A DNA stretch of 64,000 nt from Farysia itapuensis (GCA_023212645.1 JALBYC010000020.1:62001-126000); one strand, 5' to 3'. Numbered from the stretch's first letter, positions 41,671-53,800 are shown. Numbers and translations: made by a program. The notes: generated by a model not told the origin, from the sequence alone.

Positions 41671-43004
41671 TTAAAATTCGCCCTGTTTTTCGACAAGTCA
41701 GGTCAGTGAGGGAGTCGAGAGATATGAGCGAATGCGGGCTGGACTTACAAAGTAAGACTTTTTCTTGACTCGGTACTGTCCAAAGGGAGGATACTGTAGG
41801 TGGTTAGAACAACGATGGGTCACTGGACGAAATTGAGCAAACGTGCCCTGGGCTTACTCACCTTGTATGGGGCGCCGGCTTTGAGACGATCGGCGTCGTC
41901 TTTGGGGTACGCAAACCCTTTGTTTCCTTGCCCGTACGAGGGGCGGCGAGATGCTTCCTCTTTGGCAGCGACAAGTCTTTGCCGCCGGCCTTCCTCGGTC
42001 TCGCCAGGAACACGGTCCGGGATTCCGTGCGGTAGGGCCGCCTCTGGTGCCTTGGGAGCCGAGGGAGATGAAGAGGGCGGTGTGGAGTCAGCAGCAGGTG
42101 GATGGGCTAAGTTACCCTTGTTGTCCACTTCTTGTTCTTGAAACAGAATGCGCTGTTCTTTGACGACATGGTCGCCCGATGGCGTCTTGAAGATGTGTTG
42201 CGAGGCCTCAGCTTCACGAACGGCATTGCCCATAGCAGCTTGGTCGTGTGCCGCCTGTGCACTCTTTTGCTGCGCGTCGCTAAACTGCTCATCGTACGGC
42301 GACTGGTACTTGTGACCTAGGCGCTCAGCCTCTTTGCGCAACTTCTGATCTTCTTCGATCGACGGCAAACCTTCGGCTTTGCGTTCGCGCTGCTCCTCTT
42401 CTTTCTCAATCTTGTCGTGCTTGGCGAAATGTTCGACGTCTTCTTTGTGTGTGTAGGCTTCGTCCGTCTGTGTTTCGGGAGTGTTGTGGTAGACCTCTTC
42501 GTGGTGGACAAAGAATTCGGATTCTTCGTCATAGTGATGTCCGAGGCTTTTGACGTCAAATTCGTCGAAAAGGGGAAGACCAGTGGGACCGGCGTCGATA
42601 AACTCTTGCTTGGTCACCAAACCGTCTCCGTTTTTGTCCATCAGGAACAAAACTTCGCGGACAATTTTGTTTGCCTTTTCGTCATGCACCTCGTGGGTGG
42701 GCGAGAGTTTCTTGGATTCCGAATGGTGCACGCCGTAGATAGCCTCGATCTCGGCTCGATCCAGCACGCCATTTCGGTCGAGATCATGGAGCGCGAATGC
42801 ACTACCAAGGTTGAAGGCCATGATGTGGTGCTCGGTGCGCATATGTCGCTGAATGTAGCTTTCGTGCTCGATGTCTGTCTGCTTGAAGCCGGCGACCTCT
42901 GCTGGCTCGTTTGCTGCTTCATCGGCATGCTCGTGTGCCCTTGCAGCACCAAAGGCATGCGGCGAAGAGAGTACGAGACCCAAAAGCAGCCACGCAGCGC
43001 TCAT
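41671..43004 (-). CDS. SSP120: Secretory-pathway EF-hand protein, Ssp120/nucleobindin-like
   Basis: Three exons: 41862-43004, 41749-41793 (45 nt) and 41671-41682 (12 nt, Gly-Glu-Phe-stop), 399 residues. Introns are 68 nt (GTGAGT...CTACAG) and 66 nt (GTAAGT...AACAG). Signal peptide MSAAWLLLGLVLSSPHAFGA. Two EF-hands: DLDRNGVLDRAE (about 73-84) and DMKNG-type DKNGDGLVTKQE (about 118-129). A long charged coil follows, then a C-terminus YPPFGQYRVKKKSYF/GEF built from the two tiny exons. Known role of yeast Ssp120: lumenal partner of the Emp46/47 lectin cargo receptors in ER-Golgi traffic. Retention of the first intron would end the protein with VSKPRARLLNFVQ instead. Confidence 0.87.
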
Positions 43005-44752
43005 CTTGTGTGTGTGAGAGAGTGTGTGGCACGCGGAATCCAAAAAGTTGCGAGAAAGAAAGGGGAAAGTGCGTGCTGTCACTCGTGACTTGTTGGACGC
43101 GCCGACACGAGCCATCTGAGACCGACACCGGATCGCGCCCGCTTCATCTCTTGCATCGGCAGCACGTCCCGATCGGGGCAATTATTCTCGTACGACTTAC
43201 CTTTCGTCGCAGATCGAATTCCGCGTGTGAAACTGAGCGAGGCGCATGGCGTCACTCGAATCAGCTGCCACTTTGGTGTACCGTGGCCAAACGTTCAGTC
43301 GCCAGACAGCCTGCAGACATTTCCGCTACACGATGACATCAAATCGTGGCTTTCCTCCCTCGCCAATTGCCGTGTTCCGCGAAGAGCACTTGCGTTGGTT
43401 TTCATTAACAGGGCTACTCCGACGTAATCGGTCCTTCCATACGTTTATGCTTCTTGCCCGATTCGGTTATGTGAGCAAAACGTCAGCTCGCTACCATGCC
43501 AACGTTGCGTAGATTGTGGCGCGTGGCAACAAACTGCCGATAAAGTGTGGAGCGAGAGATTGTTCTTCGTGCATGTGAAAAAATTGGGATGATGGGTTTG
43601 CACAATTGGAAGTACAGATCCCAAGCAATGACGATGGTCAGATATCATTCGTAGGGCGCCACTGCGTCGTAGAAGCACACGCCCGCAATCTACGCCTTGG
43701 GTGGACTCGGATAAATCAGTCGGTCAAGTTTTAGGGATGGAGGCAGTCGTTCGGAGCCTCAATATTGCGAGCGGAGTCGATGACATTCACATAGTCCGGA
43801 AGGCAGCGTGATCTCTCGTGTAAGCCCTCGAGGCTGCTTCTCCGACGTCCGTTCCTGAAGTGCACACAGTATATCCTAGATAGCATATCCTACAGATTCA
43901 TCGAGTTTCCAGCTCAGATCGCTCTCTATTTGGTTCTCAGTTCGGTAAAGGCCATAGACCTTGTCCCTGAGTCTGCTTCCATTCCTAGCGTTTATCCTTG
44001 CCGCTCAAAAGTCATTGCCAGCGCTTGCTGTCCGCGGCTCAACTGTCCAATCCGAGCTGTCTCTCGTTCAACGTGTGTCGCGTAAGACCCCACCTCGCAG
44101 TGGCAACCTTGCTGCATTCTGAGCATCACCTCCCTGGCGGCGGATTAATGCAACCTCTGTGTACCTTGGTCTAGCAACCCTCCTGTTTGTCAGCGATGTC
44201 AAGCTGCGTCAACAGCTTCTCCGCTCTCTGCTTTCCCAACCACCACCTTGCTGCTGTCCTGTCCCTACAGCTTTTGCACAGGCTTGCGGTCCTTTGACGC
44301 TTCTGTTGCAATTGACAGTCCGCTCCGCTCCGCTCAGCACTATTCCGGCGTCGTGATGGCGTTGTCGCCTGTGATCTGCCAAGAAGTATACCCCTAGGTT
44401 CTTTGCTTCCGCTGCAAGTCGCTGTTTTCGTCTTTCCTTGAATCCCCTTCGGCTTCGTCACAAGATATCGCAGGCATCGCCGATTCATGCAAGCTCGAAG
44501 CAGCTCTTTACCATGGAACTTGGCTAAGTTTTAAGCCATCGCCCCGACATAACTAGCTTCACAACTCAATTGCCGTTCATCCCAGCAGATCGGTCATTGA
44601 GAGGATCCTCGGCAGAATTGTACCACAGCAAAGCTTCTCAGCTTGTTCTTCTTCCCCTCTTAAGCAGCCTTGAACACTGGCTTTCTCGTTTTCGTGCCGC
44701 TCTTTCTTCCACGTCCACACCGTGCAACATCGTACATGCGGCCAGAAGGATC
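43005..44752. promoter_or_regulatory. Long divergent intergenic region SSP120 / putative regulator
   Basis: About 1.75 kb. The right half (roughly 44100-44750) is pyrimidine-rich and ATG-poor, like a long 5' leader of the gene at 44753. The left half has only short random frames. No tRNA, repeat or conserved ORF was seen. Confidence 0.5.
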
Positions 44753-46633
44753 ATGAATCCAGACGACAGCAAAGGTCGTGCTCCCTACTATTCTTCCACA
44801 TTTGATCAGGACTTTCGCAACGATGTTTCTCCCACTACATTGCCTCCTTACCTCGACTCCAGGCCATCGGCATCGGCATCAGGCTCTGGATCTTCCATTG
44901 CAACGCCTGTCACAGCGCCAGTAGCTGGCTACCATGACCCCATGAGCTCGTCGGTCTCTATGTCTTCATCGTCGGAAGCTGTTTGGCCTATGCGACACGA
45001 GTACACCGAAGATGCAACACTAACCATCCGACCGCCTCTGCATACGTCTCTGTCCGCGGAAAGATACCCACATTCGGCTGGTCTGCCTTTCTTCAGCTCG
45101 CTTCCGACTACACCATCAGAGATGTTCTCCTCCGACCGCTCTTTGGGCCCTTTCGACACACCGTCGGGCGAATCGCGACAGGGGAGATCCATCACGCACC
45201 GTAATTCCTCAGGATGGTTGTCTGATAGTCGCAGGACCAAGACTCGTGCAGAGCAAAATCGCGAAAAAATGAGGGCTTATCATCGACGTGTAATGCAGCA
45301 ACGCGACGCAATGTCGAGCATTCTCACCGAAATGGCAATCCAGCTGAACGCCGTCTCCCCCGGTTCCGGACGTCAAAGATCAAATTCCAGTTTCACACAG
45401 GGATCGCAAGACAGATCTCCACCGGCGAGCGACGCAGTCTCTGACTCTGGCCTGACAGGATCATCAAGACGCGGCGCACCCGAGCCAACCGCTCTGCGCA
45501 ATCGGCAGAAGCAGGAATCCAAGGCAAGACTGCGTAAACGCGAGATTGATCAGGTATACGAACTCGGGCAGTACGCAGCCCTTGTCAACCGCGGCTTATA
45601 TCCCAGCAAAACGCCGACTTATGCAGCCTCGACGGAATCTCGATACGGTGCACCCCTACCATCCGGAGCGGTGCTGGCAGACACGGACGAAAAAACTGTC
45701 CACACCATTGTTCGAGTCTTTCAACAATTTCGTGTACTGTGGGGAGCTTTGGTAGCTTGCGAACAAAGACTCGCTGGCGAAGCCTTCAAGATCTCGACGC
45801 CAGGAGACGCTTACTCGATCCAGGACGACAAGCAGGAGGAATCGCATCCGACAATGGGGTGTAGATGCATTGAAATCCTCGTAGCTAGTCTGCAGTCAGA
45901 AGAGCGAAGAGCTTCATTAAGAGAACCCATGCCCGGTGCTGTCAATGATCAGCAAAATGTCTACGGCGGACCTTCGTCAAGGCCGTACCCCGGTGCTTCC
46001 AGTTTTTCCGGCGCATTTGGCAGTGGAGGGATGAGCAGCGCTCCCCGCTATGGCAGCACCAGCTATAATTCGGAACAAATGGGACCAAGTATGGTGCAGA
46101 CCGGTAGCATGTCTACCTTTTCCACCGACATGACAGCTCCTAGTGATCTGCCCACCGCCGCTTCGACCCAGCACACAGACTATTTTGGGACGGCACAACG
46201 GCCGTACACGTCACGTGTATCCCCGCGAATGAGAGAGGGCAACTTGCAACCTGGTTATCAGCACATGCAAGCAACCTCGTCCATCGACTACAGGACAGGA
46301 AGCGGCGTTTTGGAAAACTACATGGATATGACGTCGTCGACAAATATACCCTACGTCGCAGTTACCGGTCCAGACATGTACTCGCAACAGAATCCTCCGC
46401 AGCAGCAAGACAGTCGGCTACAGCCTGCGAGCGCAATGAACACATACGTCAGTTTGCCGCAACCGTATCCCGCTCGCAACATCGGCCATAGCTATGAAGC
46501 GCAGCTTCAGCAATCCCAACGTTCAGATATGCCCTTGGAACAGCATCCCTATTCAGAACAATCATCCTTTCGCTCACAGCAGCAACCTAGTGCAGATCCC
46601 AGCAGACCCCAGCAGCAACATCACCATCGATAG
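44753..46633 (+). CDS. Putative DNA-binding regulator with basic helix-loop-helix-like segment
   Basis: 626 residues from the ATG at 44753; the frame upstream has only non-ATG starts. Low-complexity Ser/Pro/Gln-rich overall. A basic amphipathic segment RTKTRAEQNREKMRAYHRRV... (about 160-200) and a second basic helix RLRKREIDQVYELGQYAALV (about 258-280) are separated by a polar loop of about 60 residues. This resembles a fungal helix-loop-helix with a long loop, but I cannot name the family and the assignment is tentative. The C-terminal third (Gln/Ser/Tyr/Met-rich, ending HHHR) looks like an activation domain. It has a long leader; neighbours give no functional hint. Confidence 0.6.
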   Translation: MNPDDSKGRAPYYSSTFDQDFRNDVSPTTLPPYLDSRPSASASGSGSSIATPVTAPVAGYHDPMSSSVSMSSSSEAVWPMRHEYTEDATLTIRPPLHTSLSAERYPHSAGLPFFSSLPTTPSEMFSSDRSLGPFDTPSGESRQGRSITHRNSSGWLSDSRRTKTRAEQNREKMRAYHRRVMQQRDAMSSILTEMAIQLNAVSPGSGRQRSNSSFTQGSQDRSPPASDAVSDSGLTGSSRRGAPEPTALRNRQKQESKARLRKREIDQVYELGQYAALVNRGLYPSKTPTYAASTESRYGAPLPSGAVLADTDEKTVHTIVRVFQQFRVLWGALVACEQRLAGEAFKISTPGDAYSIQDDKQEESHPTMGCRCIEILVASLQSEERRASLREPMPGAVNDQQNVYGGPSSRPYPGASSFSGAFGSGGMSSAPRYGSTSYNSEQMGPSMVQTGSMSTFSTDMTAPSDLPTAASTQHTDYFGTAQRPYTSRVSPRMREGNLQPGYQHMQATSSIDYRTGSGVLENYMDMTSSTNIPYVAVTGPDMYSQQNPPQQQDSRLQPASAMNTYVSLPQPYPARNIGHSYEAQLQQSQRSDMPLEQHPYSEQSSFRSQQQPSADPSRPQQQHHHR

Positions 46634-47098
46634 TATCGCTAATAGCAAGTCATCGTGCCAAAATCCTGACAAGTGCACTCATCGCCATCCATCGCTTGGG
46701 GCTGGTCGATTTTCGACCGAAAAGAGCCGATGTCGGCAACCAAAGTGTGCATTAGGCACCACCTGATTGGATGAACACGCTTGTGCGCTTGTGACTCGAT
46801 TTTGTGTTAGATCATCTGCTTAGTCCCCGAACGGTCTGTCTGACTGTATATGAGTCTGTCTCTGTTGGGTTGCAATGTTGTGACTCGAGCGGGTAGGGCG
46901 TTGCGAAGTGGCCTAGGGAGGGGAAATTGGGGGTTGCGGTAGTGGGGCTTTTGTAGTATTGGTGAACGTCGAGTGTGGGAATAGGAATTGAGCGGATTTG
47001 AAATGATCGCAAATACGCAATTCAAAAGGTATGTAAAGGAGAGACACTTCTTCCTGTGCAGCTCTCGTCGTTCCTTCGCCTCTTACCACACATCAAGG
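46634..47098. promoter_or_regulatory. LEU1 upstream region
   Basis: 465 bases. Two TGACTC half-sites of Gcn4/Cpc1 type (46792-46797 and 46881-46886, each followed by G rather than A) may mediate amino-acid control (inference). The LEU1 frame is open upstream to an ATG at 47003. Confidence 0.45.
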
Positions 47099-49411
47099 AT
47101 GGCATCCCGTACCCTTTACCAAAAGATCTTTGATTCGCACCTGGTGCACGAGGAGACAGATGGCACTTGTCTGCTCTACATTGACCGCCACCTCGTGCAT
47201 GAGGTAACGTCTCCACAAGCTTTCGAAGGTCTGCGAAATACCGACCGAAAGGTGCGACGAACCGATTGCACACTCGCCACGGTGGATCACAACATCCCCA
47301 CTGCCTCGAGAAAGTCGTACAAGGACACAAAATCCTTTGTAGAGCAGGCCGATTCGCGAACGCAATGCCTTACACTCGAGGAGAACGTCAAGGCTTTCGG
47401 ACTCACCTTCTTTGGACTGTCTGACAATCGACAGGGTATTGTCCACATCATTGGTCCCGAGCAGGGTTTCACTCTGCCTGGAGCAACGATCGTCTGCGGT
47501 GACTCGCACACATCGACGCACGGCGCTTTCGGTGCTCTCGCCTTTGGCATTGGCACCTCGGAGGTGGAGCATGTGCTTGCCACCCAGACTCTTCTGCAGA
47601 AGCGTGCCAAGAACATGCTCATCCAGGTTGATGGAGAGCTGGCCGAGGGCGTTACATCCAAGGACATCATTCTGCACATTATTGGTCTCATCGGCACCGC
47701 CGGTGGCACTGGCCACGTAATTGAGTACGCTGGTTCAGCTATCCGTGCCCTCTCGATGGAGGGCCGCATGTCGATCTGCAACATGTCAATCGAGGCTGGT
47801 GCACGTGCCGGTCTCATTGCTCCGGATGAGACGACATACGAGTACATCAAGGGACGTCCTCTTGCCCCCAAACAAGGTCAGGCATGGGACCAGGCTCTGG
47901 CTTACTGGAAATCGCTTCCGTCTGATGAGGGCGCCAAGTATGATACTGTGATCAAGATTGCCGCTCAAGATATTCCGCCGACTGTCACCTGGGGTACTTC
48001 GCCACAGGACGTTGTTGCCATCACGGGCAACGTCCCTGATCCCAAAGACGCCAAGTCGGAGGCCGAGGCTCGCGGTATGACCCGAGCCCTTGAATACATG
48101 GGTCTCGAAGCAGGTACACCCATGGAGAAGATCAAGATCGACAAGGTCTTTATCGGATCGTGCACCAATGCACGAATCGAGGATCTTCGTGCAGCAGCCC
48201 GTGTTCTGCACGGTCGCAAGACAGCCGAAGGCCTGTACTGCATGCTTGTACCCGGATCTGGTCTGGTCAAGAAGCAGGCTGAAGCCGAAGGTCTGGACAA
48301 GATTTTCCAGGCTGCCGGCTTCGATTGGCGAGAAGCTGGTTGCTCCATGTGTCTAGGTATGAACCCGGATCAGCTCGCTCCTGGCGAACGATGCGCATCC
48401 ACTTCGAACCGAAACTTTGAGGGTCGACAAGGTGCTGGTGGTCGAACACATCTCATGTCGCCGGCCATGGCTGCCGCCTGCGCCATTACTGGCTATCTAA
48501 CCGACGTACGAAAGGTGGTCAACAGCAACACCAAAGTAGGCCAAGATGCTGGCAAACCCGACTTTGAGATCCAGATGAGCGACCCCAAGTCATACCTGAT
48601 TGACGCCGTCCCCGCACCCGACCCGACTGCTGCTGCCGCCACTACCGACGAGGATGCAATTCGCGATGTGCCTGCATCGGAAATCTCCACCGCCGGTTCA
48701 GGCATGGAGAAGTTCACCGTGCTTAGCGGCATCGCTGCACCTCTCGACCGAGCCAACGTAGACACGGATCTCATCATCCCCAAGCAGTTCCTGAAGACTA
48801 TCAAGCGAACAGGACTGGGATCTGCCCTCTTCTTCCCCATTCGATATGACGCAAAGACGGGCGAGCCGGATCCGTCCTTTGTGCTCAACCAGAAGCCGTA
48901 CGACGCTGCCAAGATTCTGGTGGTCACAGGCCCCAACTTTGGCTGTGGATCGTCGCGTGAACACGCTGCATGGAGTCTGCTCGACTTTGGCATCAAGGTA
49001 GTGATTGCCGAGTCGTTTGGAGACATTTTCCGCAACAATCTGACCAAGAACGGCCAGCTGCCGGTTGCACTGCCACGGGAGCAGATTGTGCGACTGACGC
49101 AAGATGCCAAGGCGGGCAAAGAGATTACAGTGGACCTGCAGCAACAGCTGGTCATCACAGCCGATGGCTCAGAGAAGTTTGCCTTCGAGACGCCCGAGTT
49201 TACACGCCACTGTCTGCTGAATGGTCTCGACGACATTGCACTTACCATGGAGAAGGGCAAGTACATTGACGCGTTCGAGGCCAAGAGATCTGCTCAGACG
49301 CCGTGGCTGGACGGCTTTGGATACGCCAAAGGCGGTCTGGCCACTAAGCTTGAGCCTGTGATTGACTCGGCCAAGGCACTTGCCAGCAAAGTTACCGGCA
49401 CTGAGTGGTAA
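47099..49411 (+). CDS. LEU1: 3-isopropylmalate dehydratase (fused large and small domains)
   Basis: 770 residues, intronless. The aconitase-fold LeuC part (about 1-500) has [26 protein letters not shown], the [4Fe-4S] ligands in [13 protein letters not shown] and [13 protein letters not shown], and the [15 protein letters not shown] loop. A linker leads to the LeuD swivel part (about 545-770): [17 protein letters not shown] and [15 protein letters not shown]. Known role: isomerises 2- to 3-isopropylmalate in leucine synthesis. The start at 47099 has good context (AGGATGG) and the usual fungal N-terminus. An upstream in-frame ATG at 47003 would add 32 Arg/Ser-rich residues. It is convergent with the small HMG-like gene. 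Confidence 0.95.
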   Translation: MASRTLYQKIFDSHLVHEETDGTCLLYIDRHLVHEVTSPQAFEGLRNTDRKVRRTDCTLATVDHNIPTASRKSYKDTKSFVEQADSRTQCLTLEENVKAFGLTFFGLSDNRQGIVHIIGPEQGFTLPGATIVCGDSHTSTHGAFGALAFGIGTSEVEHVLATQTLLQKRAKNMLIQVDGELAEGVTSKDIILHIIGLIGTAGGTGHVIEYAGSAIRALSMEGRMSICNMSIEAGARAGLIAPDETTYEYIKGRPLAPKQGQAWDQALAYWKSLPSDEGAKYDTVIKIAAQDIPPTVTWGTSPQDVVAITGNVPDPKDAKSEAEARGMTRALEYMGLEAGTPMEKIKIDKVFIGSCTNARIEDLRAAARVLHGRKTAEGLYCMLVPGSGLVKKQAEAEGLDKIFQAAGFDWREAGCSMCLGMNPDQLAPGERCASTSNRNFEGRQGAGGRTHLMSPAMAAACAITGYLTDVRKVVNSNTKVGQDAGKPDFEIQMSDPKSYLIDAVPAPDPTAAAATTDEDAIRDVPASEISTAGSGMEKFTVLSGIAAPLDRANVDTDLIIPKQFLKTIKRTGLGSALFFPIRYDAKTGEPDPSFVLNQKPYDAAKILVVTGPNFGCGSSREHAAWSLLDFGIKVVIAESFGDIFRNNLTKNGQLPVALPREQIVRLTQDAKAGKEITVDLQQQLVITADGSEKFAFETPEFTRHCLLNGLDDIALTMEKGKYIDAFEAKRSAQTPWLDGFGYAKGGLATKLEPVIDSAKALASKVTGTEW

Positions 49412-49627
49412 AAGAATCGCACTCCTTCGTTTCATCTCAAAAGCCTTCATTTGTTCATCCCTCTGCAGACAGGCATTCCATACGCGTGAGAGTTTCCTGC
49501 AGTCAAATGGGGGTCAAATTGGGCAGGGGTTAGGGAAAGTTATGGTACAGACAAGAACCGGGTAACGCCTAGACGATGTGGAGCGCGATTTGTTCGCGAG
49601 ACGCGACGTGATGAGTTCTTGCACGAG

Positions 49628-49819
49628 TTAGGCCTTGTTCTTGGGGTTTTCCTTGGAGCCGGCCCAAGAAGTGGCGGCGAGCTTGAAGCGTTCGCGGTGG
49701 GTGATGTTGGGCTTCTCGGCCTTGAGCTTGGCGAGCTGCTCCTTCATGTACTTGTTGTAGGGGCTGACCTTGCCCTTCTTGGCACCTCCGGCGGCGGCAG
49801 CGGCTTTCTTGGGGGGCAT
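49628..49819 (-). CDS. Small HMG-box/YABBY-like nuclear protein
   Basis: 63 residues, single exon. Lys/Ala-rich start (MPPKKAAAAAGGAKKGK) followed by SPYNKYMKEQLAKLKAEKP and HRERFKLAATSWAGSKENPK. The pattern (S-x-YN-x-[FY]M-K...P...H-[KR]E-x-F...A-x-x-W) is that of the short fungal HMG/YABBY-like proteins. Presumed to bind DNA or chromatin; function is not established. Codon use is strongly biased to G/C-ending forms, suggesting high expression. The long open frame running upstream to 50087 reads through leader sequence (FSPPPSFHF...) and is not taken as coding. Confidence 0.8.
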   Translation of the reverse strand: MPPKKAAAAAGGAKKGKVSPYNKYMKEQLAKLKAEKPNITHRERFKLAATSWAGSKENPKNKA

Positions 49820-50861
49820 GTTGAGAAAGTGAAAGGATGGAGGAGGTGAAAAGAGAAAAATAGATGGATGGATGGAGGGAAGGAGGGGGCAAGTAGGGAG
49901 AAGGGGGTCGAGGTTTATTAACGAAGGCAACGCGAAACAGGACGGGGAAGAAGAGAGCGGCGCCTAAGCTGAGCGTCAAAGTCAATCCAAGGCAAAAGAC
50001 AAAGGCGGAAAGCCAAAGGCTAATCGCACAGCCAACTACAAGCGGACAAACGGCAGAAACACGTATGCGAGCCACACACGCACACACGTCGAGAACGAGA
50101 TCCTGCCCGGTTTTGCCTGCCCCATTGCTCTTTCCCCTGATATCCTTTCGGCCCGTGGGTGTCTGCCTGCCGCCGCTCTGTCACATCCATGGCATGATTG
50201 ACGCGTAAGAGACCGTGCTACGGGCATACTGCTGTTGTAGAATGAGAGACGCGAAGCCGGCGTTAAGAGTGCCTATGAACGACGCGCATGCACTGCTCGA
50301 GTGTCAAAACGCGCAAGAGTGCGCGCACTGTGCACCACCCAGTTTTTGCCCCGTGCAGCCAAACGTCACGCGTCGTGTATGGCAATCGGGTGTCAGATTG
50401 GGAAAGTGGGCCGAAACAGGTCCGCCAAGCTGAGCCGCACAGTGCACTCACACTCACATTCGTTGATTTTGGTTCGGATTAATGGGACACAATTTTGCCG
50501 ATCCTTTTCTTGTTACCCCACAACCCTTGGCGCAATCCACTTGATGAAGCAGATGCGTCTGAATCATCAATCCGTGTCGTTGGCAAGACTGGTGATTGTC
50601 CGTCTTGGATCCACACTCGCCGCAGTCAGCTCTGGCACTTGCCCATATGCTCTTGCCCGTGTATGTGGACTGACTGAGCTTTAATTCTTGGCTTGATATA
50701 TTCGTTCTTTTTTCCCCATTTCTTTTCTTTTGTGCATCAGCGTGAGTGTCCATTCCATCCGACCATCATTCGGGTGTACACCTCCCTTCGAACAAAGCCC
50801 GTGGGCTACTTGGTTATTCTGCTCGCTAGTCGCTAGCGCTGCCGCCAGTACGGCGGCTCGA
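49820..50861. promoter_or_regulatory. Divergent region small HMG-like gene / kinase
   Basis: About 1.04 kb. Two ACGCGT elements (50201-50206 and 50368-50373) match the MluI cell-cycle box, and there is a CT-rich leader on each side. No further gene was recognised. Confidence 0.45.
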
Positions 50862-53800
50862 ATGGAACCATCTCGGACTTCCCCGCTCCAGATTCCTTCC
50901 GAGGATGAGGTCCCCCTCTTTGATCCTAGTGGACTTAGTGCCTCGCTCTCCGTCGATGACTGGCCATCGTCCTTTGACCGCACAGGCATAGCTGCTGCAC
51001 GCCTAGGCATTGCATCCAGCCCTTCTCACACAGGCTCACCAGATCACGACCTTCTCAAACGAGGCCGTCGTCGTCGCAGCTCTCCCATTCAAGATGCCGA
51101 CCCCCCTCCGTCTTCCGTCACTGACGACACTTCCGGTACACGCATGTGGTGGGAACGAGACTCGGCAGCGTCGTCTAGAGCAGTCTCGCACAGCATACTC
51201 CCCAACTCACCCAATAGTGGTCTCGTGTCACCACGCTCCTCAAACTTTCCACCCTCAATACGAACATCGGTTCCAAATGCAACTCAGATGCTCCCATCGT
51301 CCTCAGGACAATCCGACTCGCCCACAGTTCGATCCCCTGCTGCCGACTTCCTCAACAGCCTCTCCTCTGCCAACAGCGTCACATCTCCACCCCTCGCATC
51401 CTACGACAATCGCTCTTTCTCTTACAGCCCACCACGTCCCAACAGTCAACGCGCGACTACTTCCTTCGTTGCCGCTTCTGAGCCCTGGCATGGCATTGGT
51501 AGTGCCGCTGCACAGCTTTACGACTCCAGTTTGCCACAATCCGATGCACGGCCAGATCAAGAAGGCGCCAAAGTAGGCCCCTCATCTAGATACTTGCTTG
51601 GCAAGACCATCGGCTTTGGCGGCTTCTCCATCGTCAGAGAGGGGTGGGACCAGCACCAAAAGAGTGCGGATAGCAGCAGTGACCCTATGGGACGCAAGAT
51701 TGCCGTAAAGATCGTGTACCATGAAAGCCAGCATGCCGACACGAAGCTAACGCAGACGCTGCACGAGCTTGACATCTGGTCGGCACTACCAGCGCACGCA
51801 CACATCCTGCCACTGCTCCATCACGAGCAGATTACACTGGACCATTCAGCTTCTGATCCACAAAGGAGCAGAATGGCGGATCTGCTCATCATGCCCTTCT
51901 GTGATCGAGGCAACTTGCTCGACTTTGTACGGTCCGAAGGCGGACCCAAGGAGTTCACTATCGTGCACGGAGACGAGAGGAGTCGACCCTCTTCGGGTAC
52001 ATGGATGGTGCCAAGCTCTTCCAACGACTCAGCACAACTTTCGCGCAGCTCTTCTATGAAGAATACCTTTGGTGGCCATGACAGCTCGCTCCCAAATGCT
52101 CCAAATCGCTCAGGTTCTGGCTTCGTCTTCCCTCGCATGCATACCACACGACACCTTGGCCGCGTCGCCTCAACATCAGGCCCACACGCTCCACATCTGC
52201 GCACCATCCATGCTGGTCTGTCATCGGACGCAGAAGTTCCTCCTCTTCCCTCTTCTGCCACAGATAGCTCTATCAGTTCCGCCCCTCTCTCCCGCCGTGT
52301 GACGAGCAAGTCGGGTAGGAGCCAGGGCGTTCCCATCGACGCAGCTCGCGAAACAATGCGTCAACTCACATCTGCTCTCCTCACACTGCACAACAAATCG
52401 CACATTTTACACGGCGATCTCAAACTCGAAAACGTGCTTGGACAGGGACAAACCTCGTGGAAGAAACGCCAGCGGCGTGCCACTAGTTCGGAACACGAAG
52501 ACGGCAGTGACGCTCTGGCCGATTCTATGATCTCTACTATTTCTTCTGCTTCTGTCAAGATGTCTGACAGCGGATTTGTCGAGACAGACGCCATCATGCC
52601 ATGTTGGAGAATCGCCGACTTTGGTCTCGCGCAGAAGATCGACCCTCACGAAACTCGTTCGGGCGCTTTGGCTAGCCCGGCGCTCACGAGAGCACTCAAA
52701 GAGACTACAGGTCGGCAGTCTTCCAGTCCTCATCGCAAAGCTCAGAAGTCCGGTCGCGGCGGCTCGCTGGGCTATACGGCTCCCGAGTATCTGCGCGCCC
52801 AAGGAACACCAGGCACATCAAGTCCAGCAACCGCTACAATCGGTGTCAGTCCAGACGCGCTGGACAAAGAGCCCTCACCTTATGCTGCAGACATGTGGGC
52901 GCTCGGATGCATTCTATACGCGCTTTTGAGCGGTCGCCTGCCCTTTTCCGACTCGTTCGAGCCTCGTTTGCAGATGAAGATTGCACGAGCTGAGTGGGAG
53001 CTGCCGCCCCGGCTCCGAAGACGAGCAGAACGTCTCGCTGCGCACACGACTGCTGCCACCGCTACCGCCACCATCAACAATACCGTTTCGACAAAGACGA
53101 ACGGACACGCTCAGCGCAATTCGTCCGGCAGCCTCACTGGCCTGCCTGAGACAGCTCCGGTCGATCGCTTTGCATTCATGAGTCAGCGGCGGAGTGTATC
53201 GGTTGCGCCGGTATTGGCCTCGGGCTTTGGAGTCATGGACCTCAGTGCTTCACTCCCCTCGCTGCTACCCACAGGAAGACACGTGACAGATCCTGTGCAG
53301 GGTCAAGAGGGTAGACGTGCTCCAGCAGTGCATTCAGAACACGTCGTCGGATCTGCACCCGGCACCGCACGACACCTGCAAGACTTTGAGATCAATCAGG
53401 AGGCAAAGGCTCTGGCCGAGAAGGAAGCCGATCCCGAGTCTGACGATGACGCTGATCTCGATCCAGCTTGGGACGGTCTGAGTGTTGATCGAGCCGGTGC
53501 ACGGCAGGTGCTTCGAGGCTTGTTGGACCCGGATCCAGTCACCCGATGGACTGTCGGACGTTTAGCCAAAGCTGGCTGGATTCTTCAGGACGATGTGCCC
53601 TCCAATCTTGCCTCGGAGAAGCAGAAGGAAGAAACGAGCTACACGCCAACGGTACAATTTGGTCCCCATTCTGACCAGCACAGGTCTCCCGCGCCGTTTC
53701 TTCTGGACAGAGTTGGGCGTGACTCTCAAGAGACTGTCGCGGTTTCTGACGGGGCAACGTCAGCACCACGCGACTCGGAGCGCGGCAGGAGATCGTCCAG

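Noticed and set aside
49820..50087. In-frame upstream extension of the small HMG-like protein
   Set aside because: The text is leader-like (Pro/Ser/Phe runs from CT-rich DNA). The family begins with the Lys/Ala-rich MPPKK segment.
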